Assembly (NCBI RefSeq): GCF_030020805.1
Contig: NZ_CP125098.1
Span: 4,115,501-4,179,500 of the forward strand
Direction: 5' to 3'
Length of the DNA stretch: 64,000 nt
Source of the DNA: Paenibacillus sp. RC67
GTDB taxonomy: Bacteria > Bacillota > Bacilli > Paenibacillales > NBRC-103111
Positions 34,845-44,513 of the stretch are shown here, piece after piece (within the stretch, counting starts at the first letter, position 1; each line of letters starts with the position of its first letter). The notes under the pieces are model-generated. The model was not told the DNA's origin, did no database searches, and worked only from the letters and a program-made list of their open reading frames with translations. The position numbers were made by a program, and so were the translations under genes.

Positions 34845-37751
34845 TTAATCTTCACCCAGCTTGACGGCTTGATGTATCCGGATACGCGAAACTATGTGTG
34901 CTAGGATCGTCAAGCCCGTTATTATCATCACGGTGACAACCCAATATAGCCGAACCTGATCGTTTGGATCAAACGTCACTTTAAATGGCGGTACTTGTGT
35001 TTTTGGATCGAAGGACATTTCGAATAATGGCACGAATAACTGGCTCGTAATCCCCCCGGTTGAGATTCCTATAACGATAGCTGCTCCAGAGATTAACACC
35101 TGCTCTCCTATAAGGATGACTAGCAGTTGGAAAAAGGAAATCCCCATTGCCCGCAATATACCGAATTGAAGCGTTCTTGCGTGAAGCGACAACACCCAGT
35201 ATAAGAGGAAGCCGAAAAAGCATATGCATATTGAAATTAAAAATCCTAATGTCATCACTCCGTTAATGGCCATCTGGAACGGATCCTTGATCGCTTTAAT
35301 TTGTTCCTGCTTTGCATCTCTTATGGCTTCGATCTGGTAGCCATGATCCGTAACCGCTTTATATACTAATTGACTGCTTGCCTCAGTTTTTAGCTTCAGC
35401 CATACTTCATAAGGCTCCAGTGCAAGGTTATTCTGAATATAAGACAAATGCCCGATAACGAGCATAGGTCTTTTTATTTTAGTCGCCCCTGTTTTACTGG
35501 AAACGGTTATCGTCTCATTCACACCGGGGTTTGGGTTCCATGACGGCCAGTAATCCACGATCCCATAGACCGTGAACTGGGCTCCTTCTATCCCTGACCA
35601 GCCAAGGCTTATCGTATCACCCGACTTGAGGCTGTACTCCTCTGCCAAGGATCTCGATATTAAGACAGCGGATGGTTTGGAAGCGATTAGGTTTAAATAG
35701 CTATTCATGTGATGGTCGAGCAGTCCTGGGCGCATCCAGCCGGTTTGACCGAATTCCTTCGTTTCAATCCCCATAAGCTGTACAGAGTCCTGCGACCTGC
35801 CTCGAGTAAAAGTGGCATCTTTCTTGATGAATACTTTGGCAGCATGTTCAACACCCGGAAGTTGCGTAAATGGTAGAAAGGACGGCTCCGTATACTGTGT
35901 TCTCTGCGTAGCTGAAATATCGGATGCTGTATTTTCCTCCTCGGCCTCACCTCCTTCGTTCTCTTGCATGCCGGCTAAAATAGCCGGGGGTGCATCATTT
36001 TCCCATCGAATTTGCATCGTTATATCTGCTCCAGCCGAATATCGGATCTTATCTGTTGTATTTTTATTAATCGTCCTCGTAGCGCTGGCACTGAATAATC
36101 CTGTAGCAATCGTAATAATCAAAAATACCATAATAAATTGATATTGAAGGGTGGATCGACTGACTTGAATCAAGGTGAAGTATAATGATGGAGGCCACCA
36201 TCGTCTGCCCATCGAGTAGATTAACTTCATGAACCAAGGGTACAACCGAAGCACCAGCAGCCCCATTCCCAGGATGAAAATAGCTGGAATGAAAAACAAT
36301 AACGGGTCCACTCTTAAATCTCCCGATTTTAAACCAAGCGACAGCAGATCCTTGATTCGTGTTTTGTACTTATATAATCCATACAGGGATATCCCGATTA
36401 GGATCACATCAATGAAATAAAGGTGCCAAAAGGAGCTGCTCTCCTGGCGTGCGGACTGCTGCTTGTGCCCGACAATCGTAGCCTTTGTAGCCAAAATTAC
36501 AGGGATAAGCGTCATCACTAATGAACTGCCGATAGCAATCAACGCATACAAGAATGCATCCTGATTTAGCGTCACATCCAGCTTGGCCCGTTGAACAAAC
36601 TCTAGAAATCCGCTGGATGCGCCCAGTACTTTGGTCAAATACATCCCAACATAAGGTCCGATAAAAAAGGCAATGGAGCCCAAGACCAAGCTCTCCACAA
36701 CATAACTCGCAATAATTTGCAATCTGCTTGCTCCACGGCTTCTTAGTACGGCAATTTCTGTTTTCTGGCGATCCGTTATCAGATTGGCTACCATAAACAA
36801 ATAAAATCCGAGCATAAGAACAACTGGTACATTCAACGACCATAGCATCATTCTCAGATTGGCTTCTTTTACATAATAGTTACCGAGTGTTTTTAGCGCT
36901 GGAGCATTATAGTTATGTGTCTCATAATGCTCATCCATATGTTTATCAATGGAAAAATGAGTGGCAATGAACGTATTGACGGTTTGCAGCGTCATTTTCT
37001 TATAATCCAATGCCCAGTACCAATAGCTCGACTGTACATGCAGCTTTCCAGCGTTAGTAAATTCTTTTTCGAACAAAGTAAAGTCAATCAAAAAGCTGTT
37101 CTTGTAGCTACTGGGGATGTTATACCAGAAAACATCGGTATAATCGCTGCGATCCAATACTCCCACAGGCTTGATATGGATGGCTTCCTTCGTCAGTTCG
37201 TCCTTGATAACAAAGACCGTGTTCAGGACCATTCCTAATTCCGTCAACGCTTCCTGCACCACAAGAGCCTCATAGATCCCGTCAACCTGAGCTTGTGCAG
37301 GCATACGTCCGTCTACAAGCCGGATATGCCCTTCCAAACCGTCAATAGCTGTAATATCTGCAGATCTCTGCTTACTGGTATCCACTTTATCGGGTTGAGC
37401 GGGCAGCACATTGTATCTCTGTGTGGATCTTTCGCGGACGAAGTATTGCTCGGGAATACCGAAACGGCTGCCTGTATTTTTCAAAAAATCATCGGTTTCC
37501 GCAAGGTTTATGTTCTTTTCTTTATCCTGACTGGGAGGCAAGTTGACTGAGAGCCAATAAATTCCCGGATATTGGCTGCTGGTCGTCTGCATCTCCTGCA
37601 GCTCTTTAAGCAGCAATCTTTGCAGTATCGCATTGGTATAGATAGGCATGCTGCTTGCCAGAGCAACCGACAATATCAAACCAAACAGCAGACTAAGCTC
37701 AAGCCATTTATTATTGATCATCTTGCGCAGGATCATGATAAATATTGACAC
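34845..37751 (-). CDS. FtsX/MacB-type ABC permease
   Basis: 968 residues from GTG at 37751 with GGAGG 8 nt upstream. An N-terminal membrane segment (LSLLFGLILSVALASSMPIY) is followed by a large extracellular domain, then FtsX-like membrane blocks at about 305-430 (LMLGFYLFMVANLI, LRSRGASRLQIIASYVVESL) and 480-560, a second outside domain, and a last three-helix block near 830-960 with LRAMGISFFQLLVILIGEQV. These permeases need an ATPase of the MacB/LolD type and often an adaptor. The adaptor precedes it by 12 nt, but no ATPase gene adjoins. Export of a lipopeptide or surface component, or mechanotransmission, is possible. Confidence 0.85.
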   Translation of the reverse strand: MSIFIMILRKMINNKWLELSLLFGLILSVALASSMPIYTNAILQRLLLKELQEMQTTSSQYPGIYWLSVNLPPSQDKEKNINLAETDDFLKNTGSRFGIPEQYFVRERSTQRYNVLPAQPDKVDTSKQRSADITAIDGLEGHIRLVDGRMPAQAQVDGIYEALVVQEALTELGMVLNTVFVIKDELTKEAIHIKPVGVLDRSDYTDVFWYNIPSSYKNSFLIDFTLFEKEFTNAGKLHVQSSYWYWALDYKKMTLQTVNTFIATHFSIDKHMDEHYETHNYNAPALKTLGNYYVKEANLRMMLWSLNVPVVLMLGFYLFMVANLITDRQKTEIAVLRSRGASRLQIIASYVVESLVLGSIAFFIGPYVGMYLTKVLGASSGFLEFVQRAKLDVTLNQDAFLYALIAIGSSLVMTLIPVILATKATIVGHKQQSARQESSSFWHLYFIDVILIGISLYGLYKYKTRIKDLLSLGLKSGDLRVDPLLFFIPAIFILGMGLLVLRLYPWFMKLIYSMGRRWWPPSLYFTLIQVSRSTLQYQFIMVFLIITIATGLFSASATRTINKNTTDKIRYSAGADITMQIRWENDAPPAILAGMQENEGGEAEEENTASDISATQRTQYTEPSFLPFTQLPGVEHAAKVFIKKDATFTRGRSQDSVQLMGIETKEFGQTGWMRPGLLDHHMNSYLNLIASKPSAVLISRSLAEEYSLKSGDTISLGWSGIEGAQFTVYGIVDYWPSWNPNPGVNETITVSSKTGATKIKRPMLVIGHLSYIQNNLALEPYEVWLKLKTEASSQLVYKAVTDHGYQIEAIRDAKQEQIKAIKDPFQMAINGVMTLGFLISICICFFGFLLYWVLSLHARTLQFGILRAMGISFFQLLVILIGEQVLISGAAIVIGISTGGITSQLFVPLFEMSFDPKTQVPPFKVTFDPNDQVRLYWVVTVMIITGLTILAHIVSRIRIHQAVKLGED

Positions 37752-37763
37752 GCTCTTAGCCTC

Positions 37764-38801
37764 CTAGTTGGCTAAAATAATTTTCTGTCCCTCATTTATA
37801 CCTTTACGTATTTCCACTTCCGTTGCTGCTACGATTCCTTTCTCAACATCAACTTCTTTACGACTTTCTCCTTCCAGCACCTGAACATAATCACGCCCCA
37901 TATAGCTGCGCAATCCGGCTCTCGGAATTACAATGACCTGTTCTCTTTTTTCCGTCACAATGGTAATGTCGGCTTGAGAACCAATGGTTACTTCTTCAGG
38001 CAAAGCTCCTTTTACATCAATAACCAAAGATTTATTGTTTTTATCCTGAACTGTTTTATTATCGCTTGGAGCGGCAGTTAACGGTGTTTGAATGACCTTG
38101 CCTGAATAAATCTTGTCTTTAATTTTTACCGTCACATTCATATTATTTTCTACTCCACCAAGATCGTTCTGGCTGGCAGCCGTATAAATTAGCTTCATCT
38201 GCGTAGGATCGGAAAGCGTCACCATTTGCTTGTAGGCAGCTACCTCTTCGCCAGGTTTGATGGAATCGACGAAGGTGACGAACCCATCAGACTTGGCTGT
38301 GAGCTTGGAATTTTCAAGCTGGGTCTGTAGTGATTTCAACTGGATCTGCGCGCTCTCCATATCGAGCATTTTCAACTGTACCGAAGGGTTATCCAATCCT
38401 TTATCGGCTACTTCCTGCACCAGCGATATCTTGGCCTTTTCAATTGCAATTTCCTGTACTCTTATTTTCGTTTCAAGCTCGCCAGTTTCCGTGGATGCGA
38501 TGAGATCGCCGGCTTTCACTTTATCTCCAATCTTTACGTTGATCGATATCAGCTTCCCTGCGGAGGTTTTGTAATACAGGTAATCCGTCTTATCCGAGGC
38601 AAAAGTGGCAACCCCGCTGATTTGCTTCACAATGTCCTCACGTTTGGCTTCAAAGATATTTATCGTTTCTTTGACAGGCTCGACAAGCGGCGGGGCAAGC
38701 TCCTCTTCTTCAACAGGCAGTAATGAGCATCCGGTAAGGGGCATCAGCATACCAGAGATACTAATCGCGATGATAAATTGAACAGCAATCCGCTTTGACA
38801 T
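37764..38801 (-). CDS. HlyD/MacA-type membrane-fusion adaptor, lipoprotein
   Basis: 345 residues from ATG at 38801, with GGGGG about 8 nt upstream; two earlier starts read through that site. The lipobox is MPLTGC. A lipoyl-like half-motif (GKLISINVKIGDKVKAGDLIA), a coiled-coil hairpin (about residues 110-170) and beta-barrel (MKLIYTAASQNDLGG) regions give the standard adaptor order. Such adaptors bridge a permease to the outside of the cell. The gene is 12 nt before the FtsX-type permease. A shared promoter module and a cre-like site lie upstream. Confidence 0.87.
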   Translation of the reverse strand: MSKRIAVQFIIAISISGMLMPLTGCSLLPVEEEELAPPLVEPVKETINIFEAKREDIVKQISGVATFASDKTDYLYYKTSAGKLISINVKIGDKVKAGDLIASTETGELETKIRVQEIAIEKAKISLVQEVADKGLDNPSVQLKMLDMESAQIQLKSLQTQLENSKLTAKSDGFVTFVDSIKPGEEVAAYKQMVTLSDPTQMKLIYTAASQNDLGGVENNMNVTVKIKDKIYSGKVIQTPLTAAPSDNKTVQDKNNKSLVIDVKGALPEEVTIGSQADITIVTEKREQVIVIPRAGLRSYMGRDYVQVLEGESRKEVDVEKGIVAATEVEIRKGINEGQKIILAN

Positions 38802-38877
38802 CTTGACCATCCCCCAGTGACACACGTGGCTGCAAATGACACGGAATCGTTAGAAATTTTGTTATCACCACCTTACT

Positions 38878-38937
38878 ATGAAAACGTTGTCTGAATTTAG
38901 GTGATTCATTTCATTTTTATAGGTTATTTGTTTCATC
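38878..38937 (-). promoter_or_regulatory. Shared promoter module and cre-like site before the adaptor gene
   Basis: Minus-strand GATGAAACAAATAACC runs into TATAAAAATG; 37 bp after CCTATA comes the -10-like CATAGT, preceded by ACGTTTT. The upstream 30-bp block (38908-38937) matches 46071-46100 at about 26 of 30 positions. TGAAAACGTTGTCT (38879-38892) also fits the cre consensus at 13 of 14. Confidence 0.6.
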
Positions 38938-38954
38938 TGCCGATGGATGCAAAA

Positions 38955-38980
38955 AAACTCCAGCACGTAAGCTGGAGTTT
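38955..38980 (-). terminator. Rho-independent terminator after the SLH/domain fusion gene
   Basis: AAACTCCAGC (38955-38964) pairs perfectly with GCTGGAGTTT (38971-38980). On the minus strand a run of T follows, just past the stop at 38997. Confidence 0.85.
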
Positions 38981-38996
38981 CATCATTAAGTAATAT

Positions 38997-40409
38997 CTAT
39001 GGATTTTGGATGGCCCACAATGCTTGTGCATCGAACAGCTTCCACAATTCGTTAGTAGCATTTTCCTTCATGGAGGATGAATTTGAACCGAAAGTTACGG
39101 TACGGGCAGCTACAGGTTCTCCTAGGATATTTTTCGAACCTTTCTCATAAGCAGCAATAACAGGTTTAGAAGAATCGCCTGCGGCTGTTGCAATAATGAT
39201 AGCATCGTCGCTCGGCTTGGAATATCCGATACCATCCGGTTCATAGTAAATCTGCACATCTCCCTTTAAACCAGCAGCTAGTGGGTGATCAGACTTTGTA
39301 ATCGTAATTTTCAATTGTTTATCGATATTCGTTTTTTCAGAAACGGAGGAGAAATCAGCATCGCCAAACGAAATCAGTTTGTTGTAAATAATCGGTATAG
39401 GGAGATCTTTCAGCTTTTTCTTGACATACTTGGAGTTTGTTGATGAACCGATAACGATAAGGTCGTAGCCTTCAAAAGCTTCCGGTGCTATTTTAGCACT
39501 TGGAAGACGTGTGACTTCAAAGCCTAAAGATTGCAAACGGCTGACAATAGGCTTCTCATCATCAGCCATTGTCGTTTGCCCAGATCTAATGTCACTTGTA
39601 ACGATCGCTTTCTTGCCTTTAGCAGATACTTTCGTAGCCGTTGAAGATGAAGGTTCCGGATTCGTCGCCGGTGTTGCCGGATTCTCTTTCTTTGGCTCAG
39701 ACGTTGTCGTTGGTGCAGGTGTTGGAGTCGGCGTAGTTGTAGAACTACCCTTTCCTTCAAACAGCTTTTTCGATTCATAGCTTGCTAGTACAAGCATCTT
39801 GCGGGTAGCAGATGCTTTGCCCCCGAATGTGCCATCGTCCTGCTTCGCCATAATATTCTTCTCAAGCGCTAGTGCGACGTAGCCTTTAGCCCAATCGTCT
39901 ACTGTGCTATCTGTCACTGGTGTGGCTTTCTTCGCAGCATCATCTAGCCCAAGTCCACGGATTAAAAACGTTGCAAGCTCCTGCCGAGATACTTCGCCGG
40001 ATGGATTATAAGTTGTACCCGTCGAATCATAACCGTTAGTTAATTCGGCTTTTTTCAGTGCTTCCACAAAAGTGAAGGACCAATGATCCGTGCCAACATC
40101 GGCAAACGACGGTTTTGTAAGCGTTTTATCTGTAGGCAGCGAAAAGATAATTGCCGCTACCTTGGCGAATTGCGCACGATCCATCTTGGAATCCAAGCCG
40201 AACGTATCATCCGTTAATCCGCTAAAAACACCTCCACGGATCAACTCATCGAACTTGCTCTTCTGATCTTGAGGAAGATCCTTTAAGTCTTTGAAATCAT
40301 CTACACTTTTGACGGCAGATGGGGTGTCTGCAGTTGCTGCAAAAGCAAACGGAAGCACAGTTAACGATAAAAGGAGGAGACATAATAAAGAAGAGAATAT
40401 TTTTTTCAT
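38997..40409 (-). CDS. SLH surface protein fused to the locus-specific 200-residue domain
   Basis: 470 residues. Signal peptide (LTVLPFAFA), three SLH-like repeats at about 35-215 (VSRQELATFLIRGLG, DGTFGGKASATRKML), a Pro/Thr-rich linker at about 223-258, then a C-terminal domain of about 205 residues. That domain is homologous to the lipoproteins at 43394, 46214, 46930 and 47670 (shared LVIGSSTNSKYVKKKLKDLPIPIIY-type core, HPLAAGL, YEKGSK, and a terminal LFDAxxxWA). It would be held on the wall by the SLH part, whereas its relatives are lipid-anchored. GGAAGGTG lies before the ATG. The function of the domain is unknown; a binding role is inferred. Confidence 0.82.
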   Translation of the reverse strand: MKKIFSSLLCLLLLSLTVLPFAFAATADTPSAVKSVDDFKDLKDLPQDQKSKFDELIRGGVFSGLTDDTFGLDSKMDRAQFAKVAAIIFSLPTDKTLTKPSFADVGTDHWSFTFVEALKKAELTNGYDSTGTTYNPSGEVSRQELATFLIRGLGLDDAAKKATPVTDSTVDDWAKGYVALALEKNIMAKQDDGTFGGKASATRKMLVLASYESKKLFEGKGSSTTTPTPTPAPTTTSEPKKENPATPATNPEPSSSTATKVSAKGKKAIVTSDIRSGQTTMADDEKPIVSRLQSLGFEVTRLPSAKIAPEAFEGYDLIVIGSSTNSKYVKKKLKDLPIPIIYNKLISFGDADFSSVSEKTNIDKQLKITITKSDHPLAAGLKGDVQIYYEPDGIGYSKPSDDAIIIATAAGDSSKPVIAAYEKGSKNILGEPVAARTVTFGSNSSSMKENATNELWKLFDAQALWAIQNP

Positions 40410-40542
40410 TCAACGCACCTTCCTAATTTTAATGATGGCAGTTCACTACATTCTTAACTTGATTCTGATGTTTGTCCGGACGACACCTCCACGATAGAGT
40501 ATGGTTTCAAAAATGGATAGAGATTGTACTCTTTAAAAATAA

Positions 40543-40589
40543 TACGAAACGACAAATACATTATAGGCGCTTAATTGCATGATTATAGG
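40543..40589 (-). promoter_or_regulatory. Shared promoter module upstream of the SLH fusion gene
   Basis: Minus-strand CCTATAATCATG is followed 37 bp later by the -10-like CGTATT (or TATTAT), preceded by GTCGTTT. A second CCTATAAT lies between them (40560-40567). The 207-nt gap between genes holds nothing else that I recognise. Confidence 0.5.
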
Positions 40590-40616
40590 TTTATTATTCC
40601 TAGATAGATACAACGC

Positions 40617-41945
40617 TTACTTGTTGGCTGCTTTACTAAGCTCATCCTTAGCTGCTTTCTCGGCTAAGATCGCTTTGCTCTCCCTCTCCTCCGTCATTCT
40701 CAGCGCTGTCACCGTATCTTTGGACTCCAAGAAAATCAACGGCGCGAACACGCCTTGCGTATTGACAAGATGGTAAGTTAAACCTGGGGCGCGAGCTGGT
40801 GTGGCATCAGCATATTTACCGTAAAAGATGGACTCCGTATGCTTCCCCTTCAGCTGTGGTAGATTTTTGCCGAATGCTTCTTTAACTGCCTGAGTTTGCA
40901 CCGGTCCGACAATGCCTTCCTTGGACAACTCGATTTGAGCCTCTTCGCTTAGCAAATAGGAAATGACCTGGAAAGCCTGATCCTTCTTCGTTGATTGTTT
41001 CGTAATATACATTGATGTGACGTTTGGTTGGTATCTTGTATCCGGCAAATCATTGAAAAACGGAACCGCAGCAATATCAAAATTCAAATTCTTGTTGTCT
41101 TCATAGAATTTCACAATTCGATCTGCAGAAGCGACAGCCATGGCGATGTTGCCCTTCGAGAAATCTTCCACTGTATCAAATTGGTTGGCTGGAATTTCAT
41201 AGAAACGCCTCATATTGTCAACCAGCTTCTTCCAACCATCCGTACTTAAATTCGCCTTGTTCTCCGTAGGGTGCAATGGATTCAGAGATAGCTGATTATA
41301 GTTCATATAATGGCCAGGATTCTGCGAATATCCTTTATACGTAATTTCCCCGTCTACGCGAGTCAGCTTCTTAGCTAATTCATAAGCCTCGTCATACGTC
41401 ATGCCATCCTTAGGATAGTCCACACCAAATTTGTCAAAGATGTCTTTATTGTAAAAGAGGTGAAAATCCCCAATCTGAAATGGGAGACCATAAATAGCCC
41501 CCTCCTTGGTAATATTCTTCATTCTATCCATCGATGGCTTATTCAGCTTTTCGGTATCGAAATTATACTTTTTGATCAGCTCTCTCATGTCGTATTGAAG
41601 GTCATTGTCGATGATATATCGATTTAAATTCAAATGGGAATCATCCATGATGATATCAGGAATGGTACCTGCCGCAATAAGATCCTTATACTGACGCCCA
41701 GGGTTATCCCAGTGGATATGCTTAATTTTCAGATCTGGAAACTTCTTTTGAAGCGGTTGGCCGATCTGCTTTTGGAATATCTCTTCCTTAGCATAAGAAG
41801 CAGGCCATACCGTGTATATCAACAGTTCATTATCCGGCGAAGAAGGAGTCACCGTTTCAATAGTTCCAACAGCAGTTGACTTGCAGCCTGAAATCAAGAA
41901 GAGTGTTGAAACAACTAGCACCGATTTCTTTATAACGTTCTTCAT
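40617..41945 (-). CDS. Sugar-binding lipoprotein (ABC family 1), tandem copy 3
   Basis: 442 residues from ATG at 41945, with AAAGGAGG 7 nt upstream; the reading to 41984 lies before that site. The lipobox is LFLISGC. The fold is family 1, with LPFQIGDFHLFYNKDIFDKFG and QAFQVISYLLSEEAQ. It is closely related to the copies at 42030 and 44514 and to the broken gene at 3690. Binding proteins of this kind deliver oligosaccharides to CUT1 permeases (48.4-50.3 kb). The three copies may bind different glycans or be dose amplification. It is the last gene of the transporter run; 84 nt separate it from its neighbour's stop. Confidence 0.88.
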   Translation of the reverse strand: MKNVIKKSVLVVSTLFLISGCKSTAVGTIETVTPSSPDNELLIYTVWPASYAKEEIFQKQIGQPLQKKFPDLKIKHIHWDNPGRQYKDLIAAGTIPDIIMDDSHLNLNRYIIDNDLQYDMRELIKKYNFDTEKLNKPSMDRMKNITKEGAIYGLPFQIGDFHLFYNKDIFDKFGVDYPKDGMTYDEAYELAKKLTRVDGEITYKGYSQNPGHYMNYNQLSLNPLHPTENKANLSTDGWKKLVDNMRRFYEIPANQFDTVEDFSKGNIAMAVASADRIVKFYEDNKNLNFDIAAVPFFNDLPDTRYQPNVTSMYITKQSTKKDQAFQVISYLLSEEAQIELSKEGIVGPVQTQAVKEAFGKNLPQLKGKHTESIFYGKYADATPARAPGLTYHLVNTQGVFAPLIFLESKDTVTALRMTEERESKAILAEKAAKDELSKAANK

Positions 41946-42029
41946 TCGAAAAACCTCCTTTTTAAAAAGAAAAGCAACCCTCAATGTAATGTGCTACTAA
42001 ATGAGGGTGCCTTTATATTGTGATAATTA

Positions 42030-43358
42030 TTATTTTTTCGCTGCCTTCTCGAGCTCCGTCTTGGCTGCCTTGTTGGTTTCGATCGCTTTGGTAGATTGCT
42101 CTTCAATCATCCTCAGTGCCGTTACAGAATCTTTGGATTCTTTAAAAATGAGCGGAGCGAAAACATTTTGCATTGGGACATCATACCAGAGAAGACCTGC
42201 ACCACGTGCTGCCGGAGGCATCGCTGTTTTGCCATTAAAGATCGCTTTTGTGTTCTTCCCACGCATTTGCGGCAGGTTTTGCCCAAATGCCTCTTGCACC
42301 GCTTTGGACTCCATAGGAACGATAACACCTTCCTTAGCCAAATCGACCTGATGCTCCTCGGACAGTATGGCGGCCATTGCTTGGAAGGCAAGATCCTTCT
42401 TCGTCGATTGCTTCGTAATATACATGGAATATAGATTTGGCTGGTATCTCGTATTCGGTGATTCGTTGAAGGACGGAACGGAAACGACATCGAAGTTTAA
42501 ATTTTTATTTTGCTCATGGAATGAAACCAGATGATCTACGGTTGCGACAGCCATGGCGATATTTCCTTTCGATGCGAACACTTCGACCGTATCGAATTGA
42601 TTAGCAGGAATGTCGTAGAAGCGTCTCATATTGTCTACAATCTTTTTCCATTCCGGAGTATTCAAGCTTGCTTTATCTTCCTTCAAGCTAAGTGGGGATA
42701 GAGACAACTGATTGTAATTCATATAATGACCAGGGTTTTGTGAGAAACCTTTGTAAGTCGTCTCGCCTTCAACACGGGTCAGCTTCTTAGCGAGCTCATA
42801 AATCTCATCGTACGTCATGCCGTCCTTCGGATAATCCACACCAAATTTATCGAAGATATCCTTGTTGTAGAACAGAAGGAAATCATTATTATTGAACGGC
42901 AGCCCATATAATGTACCTTCTGGAGACAAATTCTTCATCTGTGCCACATGAGCAGGGTTCAGCTTGCTCGTATCGAAGTTATATTTTTTAATTAAATCTC
43001 CGATGTCATATTGCAGATCGTTGTCAAAAATATATCTCTGCACATTCATACGAGTGTTATCGATAATGATGTCTGGAATCGTACCTGCAGCAATCAAATC
43101 CTTATAGTCGCGACCTTTATCCCAGTGAACATGCTTAATGGTTATATCCGGAAACTTCTTTTTCAAATATTGACCGATCTGCTTATCAAAGTTCTCTTCC
43201 TTTGCAAAATAGGCGGGATAAACCGTATATATAAACAATTCATTGGGTGAAGATTTGGGTGTAGTTGTTTTTTCTTCACCTGCGGGTAATGACGTACATC
43301 CTGCTAACAATGCTATCGAAGTAGTAAATAATGCAGTTCTCAAACCCTTTTTGTTCAT
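42030..43358 (-). CDS. Sugar-binding lipoprotein (ABC family 1), tandem copy 2
   Basis: 442 residues with lipobox LLAGC. It shares long stretches with its neighbours, for example YNKDIFDKFGVDYPKDGMTYDE and KNPGHYMNYNQLSLSP-type segments. GGGAGGA lies before the ATG. It is 35 nt after the lipoprotein of the unknown family at 43394, so the alternation binding protein / unknown lipoprotein / binding protein points to repeated local duplication. The ligand is unknown; oligosaccharide is inferred from the transporter and glycosidase context. Confidence 0.88.
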   Translation of the reverse strand: MNKKGLRTALFTTSIALLAGCTSLPAGEEKTTTPKSSPNELFIYTVYPAYFAKEENFDKQIGQYLKKKFPDITIKHVHWDKGRDYKDLIAAGTIPDIIIDNTRMNVQRYIFDNDLQYDIGDLIKKYNFDTSKLNPAHVAQMKNLSPEGTLYGLPFNNNDFLLFYNKDIFDKFGVDYPKDGMTYDEIYELAKKLTRVEGETTYKGFSQNPGHYMNYNQLSLSPLSLKEDKASLNTPEWKKIVDNMRRFYDIPANQFDTVEVFASKGNIAMAVATVDHLVSFHEQNKNLNFDVVSVPSFNESPNTRYQPNLYSMYITKQSTKKDLAFQAMAAILSEEHQVDLAKEGVIVPMESKAVQEAFGQNLPQMRGKNTKAIFNGKTAMPPAARGAGLLWYDVPMQNVFAPLIFKESKDSVTALRMIEEQSTKAIETNKAAKTELEKAAKK

Positions 43359-43393
43359 GATCTTTTAATATCCTCCCTATTTTCGTTTGCAAT

Positions 43394-44395
43394 CTATCCG
43401 TTTTGCAGCGTCCATAAAGTCAGGTTATCCAAAAGTTTCCATCCGTTATCCGTTGTATTTTCCTGTAGACCGTTATTCAAAAAGAAGAATGAAATGCGCG
43501 CCTTCACTTCATTACCGTTATCGGCTTTGGAGCCTTTGTCATAGTAATAAATAGCCGCTTTGTCTTTATCTCCAGGAGCGGTTGCTATCACTTTGGCCTC
43601 CTTGCCAGGCAGACCATAGCCGATCCCGATTTTGGAATTTGTATCTTTATAAATATCCACTGTACCCGATAAGCCACCCGCTACCTTATGTTTGCCATCT
43701 ACAATATCGATGGATTGAACATTAAACACATTGGCATTTTCCTCTATAGACGATAAACCTAGATAAAACATACCATGATTTTTCACATAGACGGTTGGTA
43801 TCGCAACCTCCTTCATGATACCTTCCTTCAGTATTTTGGAATTTGTAGTTTGGCTGAAATAAAGCAAATCATAGCCTTTCGTTTCATCCACCTTGAAATC
43901 TCTGTCCGCCATTGCGGTAACCTTAAATCCGAGAGCCTTCAATCTGTCGGCTACAAATTGATCCTCTGGGGCATTTTCTCTGCCTACCATAAGCAGCTTC
44001 TTACCGCTTGCAGACACTTCCGGTTTTTCCGGCGCAGGGGTTGGATCAGGTGCTTTGGTTGCAGGCGCTGCTGTTTCCGCTGCCTTAGGCGGTTCTGCTT
44101 TTGGTTCCTCAGCCTTTGGCTTTTCTTCAGGAGCTTTGGTTGCTGATGGCGCTTGGGTTTCAGCCGGTTTTGGCGTTTCCGCAGGCGTCTTCACTTCCTC
44201 TGGCTTGGGCGAGGCTTCAGGAGCCTTCGTTTCCGCAGGCTTTGGTGCTGCAGGTGTAGGCGTCGATGAATTCTGTGGCGCGGGTGTTGCAACCCCCTTC
44301 AATGGATTGTCGGAAGCATTATCTTTAGAAGTAGAACACGCCATAATGGATAGAACCATTAAAGCAATGACGAACAAGCCGAGAATACGCTTCAT
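43394..44395 (-). CDS. Lipoprotein of the locus-specific family, with Pro/Ala/Glu-rich linker
   Basis: 333 residues. Lipobox SIMAC, then a low-complexity Pro, Ala, Lys and Glu linker (about 30-127) built from PAETKAPE-like units, then the 200-residue family domain (about 130-333). Features of the domain seen here are KKLLMVGRENAPEDQFV at the start, SQTTNSKILKEG, HKVAGGLSGTVDIY, YYYDKGSK, and a terminal WKLLDNLTLWTLQNG. The long flexible linker would raise the domain through the cell wall. It is the most diverged of the five copies. Function unknown. Confidence 0.8.
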   Translation of the reverse strand: MKRILGLFVIALMVLSIMACSTSKDNASDNPLKGVATPAPQNSSTPTPAAPKPAETKAPEASPKPEEVKTPAETPKPAETQAPSATKAPEEKPKAEEPKAEPPKAAETAAPATKAPDPTPAPEKPEVSASGKKLLMVGRENAPEDQFVADRLKALGFKVTAMADRDFKVDETKGYDLLYFSQTTNSKILKEGIMKEVAIPTVYVKNHGMFYLGLSSIEENANVFNVQSIDIVDGKHKVAGGLSGTVDIYKDTNSKIGIGYGLPGKEAKVIATAPGDKDKAAIYYYDKGSKADNGNEVKARISFFFLNNGLQENTTDNGWKLLDNLTLWTLQNG

Positions 44396-44437
44396 GAATC
44401 GGTTTCCCCCTTTAATTTTGACTTTCTTATTCTTTTG

Positions 44438-44486
44438 AAAAAACCAAAACCCCCAGCCTCACTTACATCGTTCTTCTGGAGGTTTG
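44438..44486 (-). terminator. Terminator-like hairpin after the first tandem binding protein
   Basis: On the minus strand ACCTCCAG pairs with CTGGGGGT, followed by TTTTGG and six T. It may attenuate rather than stop transcription and so make the first binding protein the most abundant. Confidence 0.7.
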
Positions 44487-44513
44487 TTTATTCAGGTTTT
44501 CATTATGCCTATT

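Noticed and set aside
39511..39780. Low-complexity frames on both strands over the SLH fusion gene
   Set aside because: They arise from the Pro/Thr linker of the real gene at 38997-40409 and have no start signals.
44055..44438. Plus-strand frame rich in Gly, Ala, Ser and Val opposite the lipoprotein at 43394
   Set aside because: This is the antisense shadow of the Pro/Ala/Glu-rich linker; its repetitive look comes from the linker codons.
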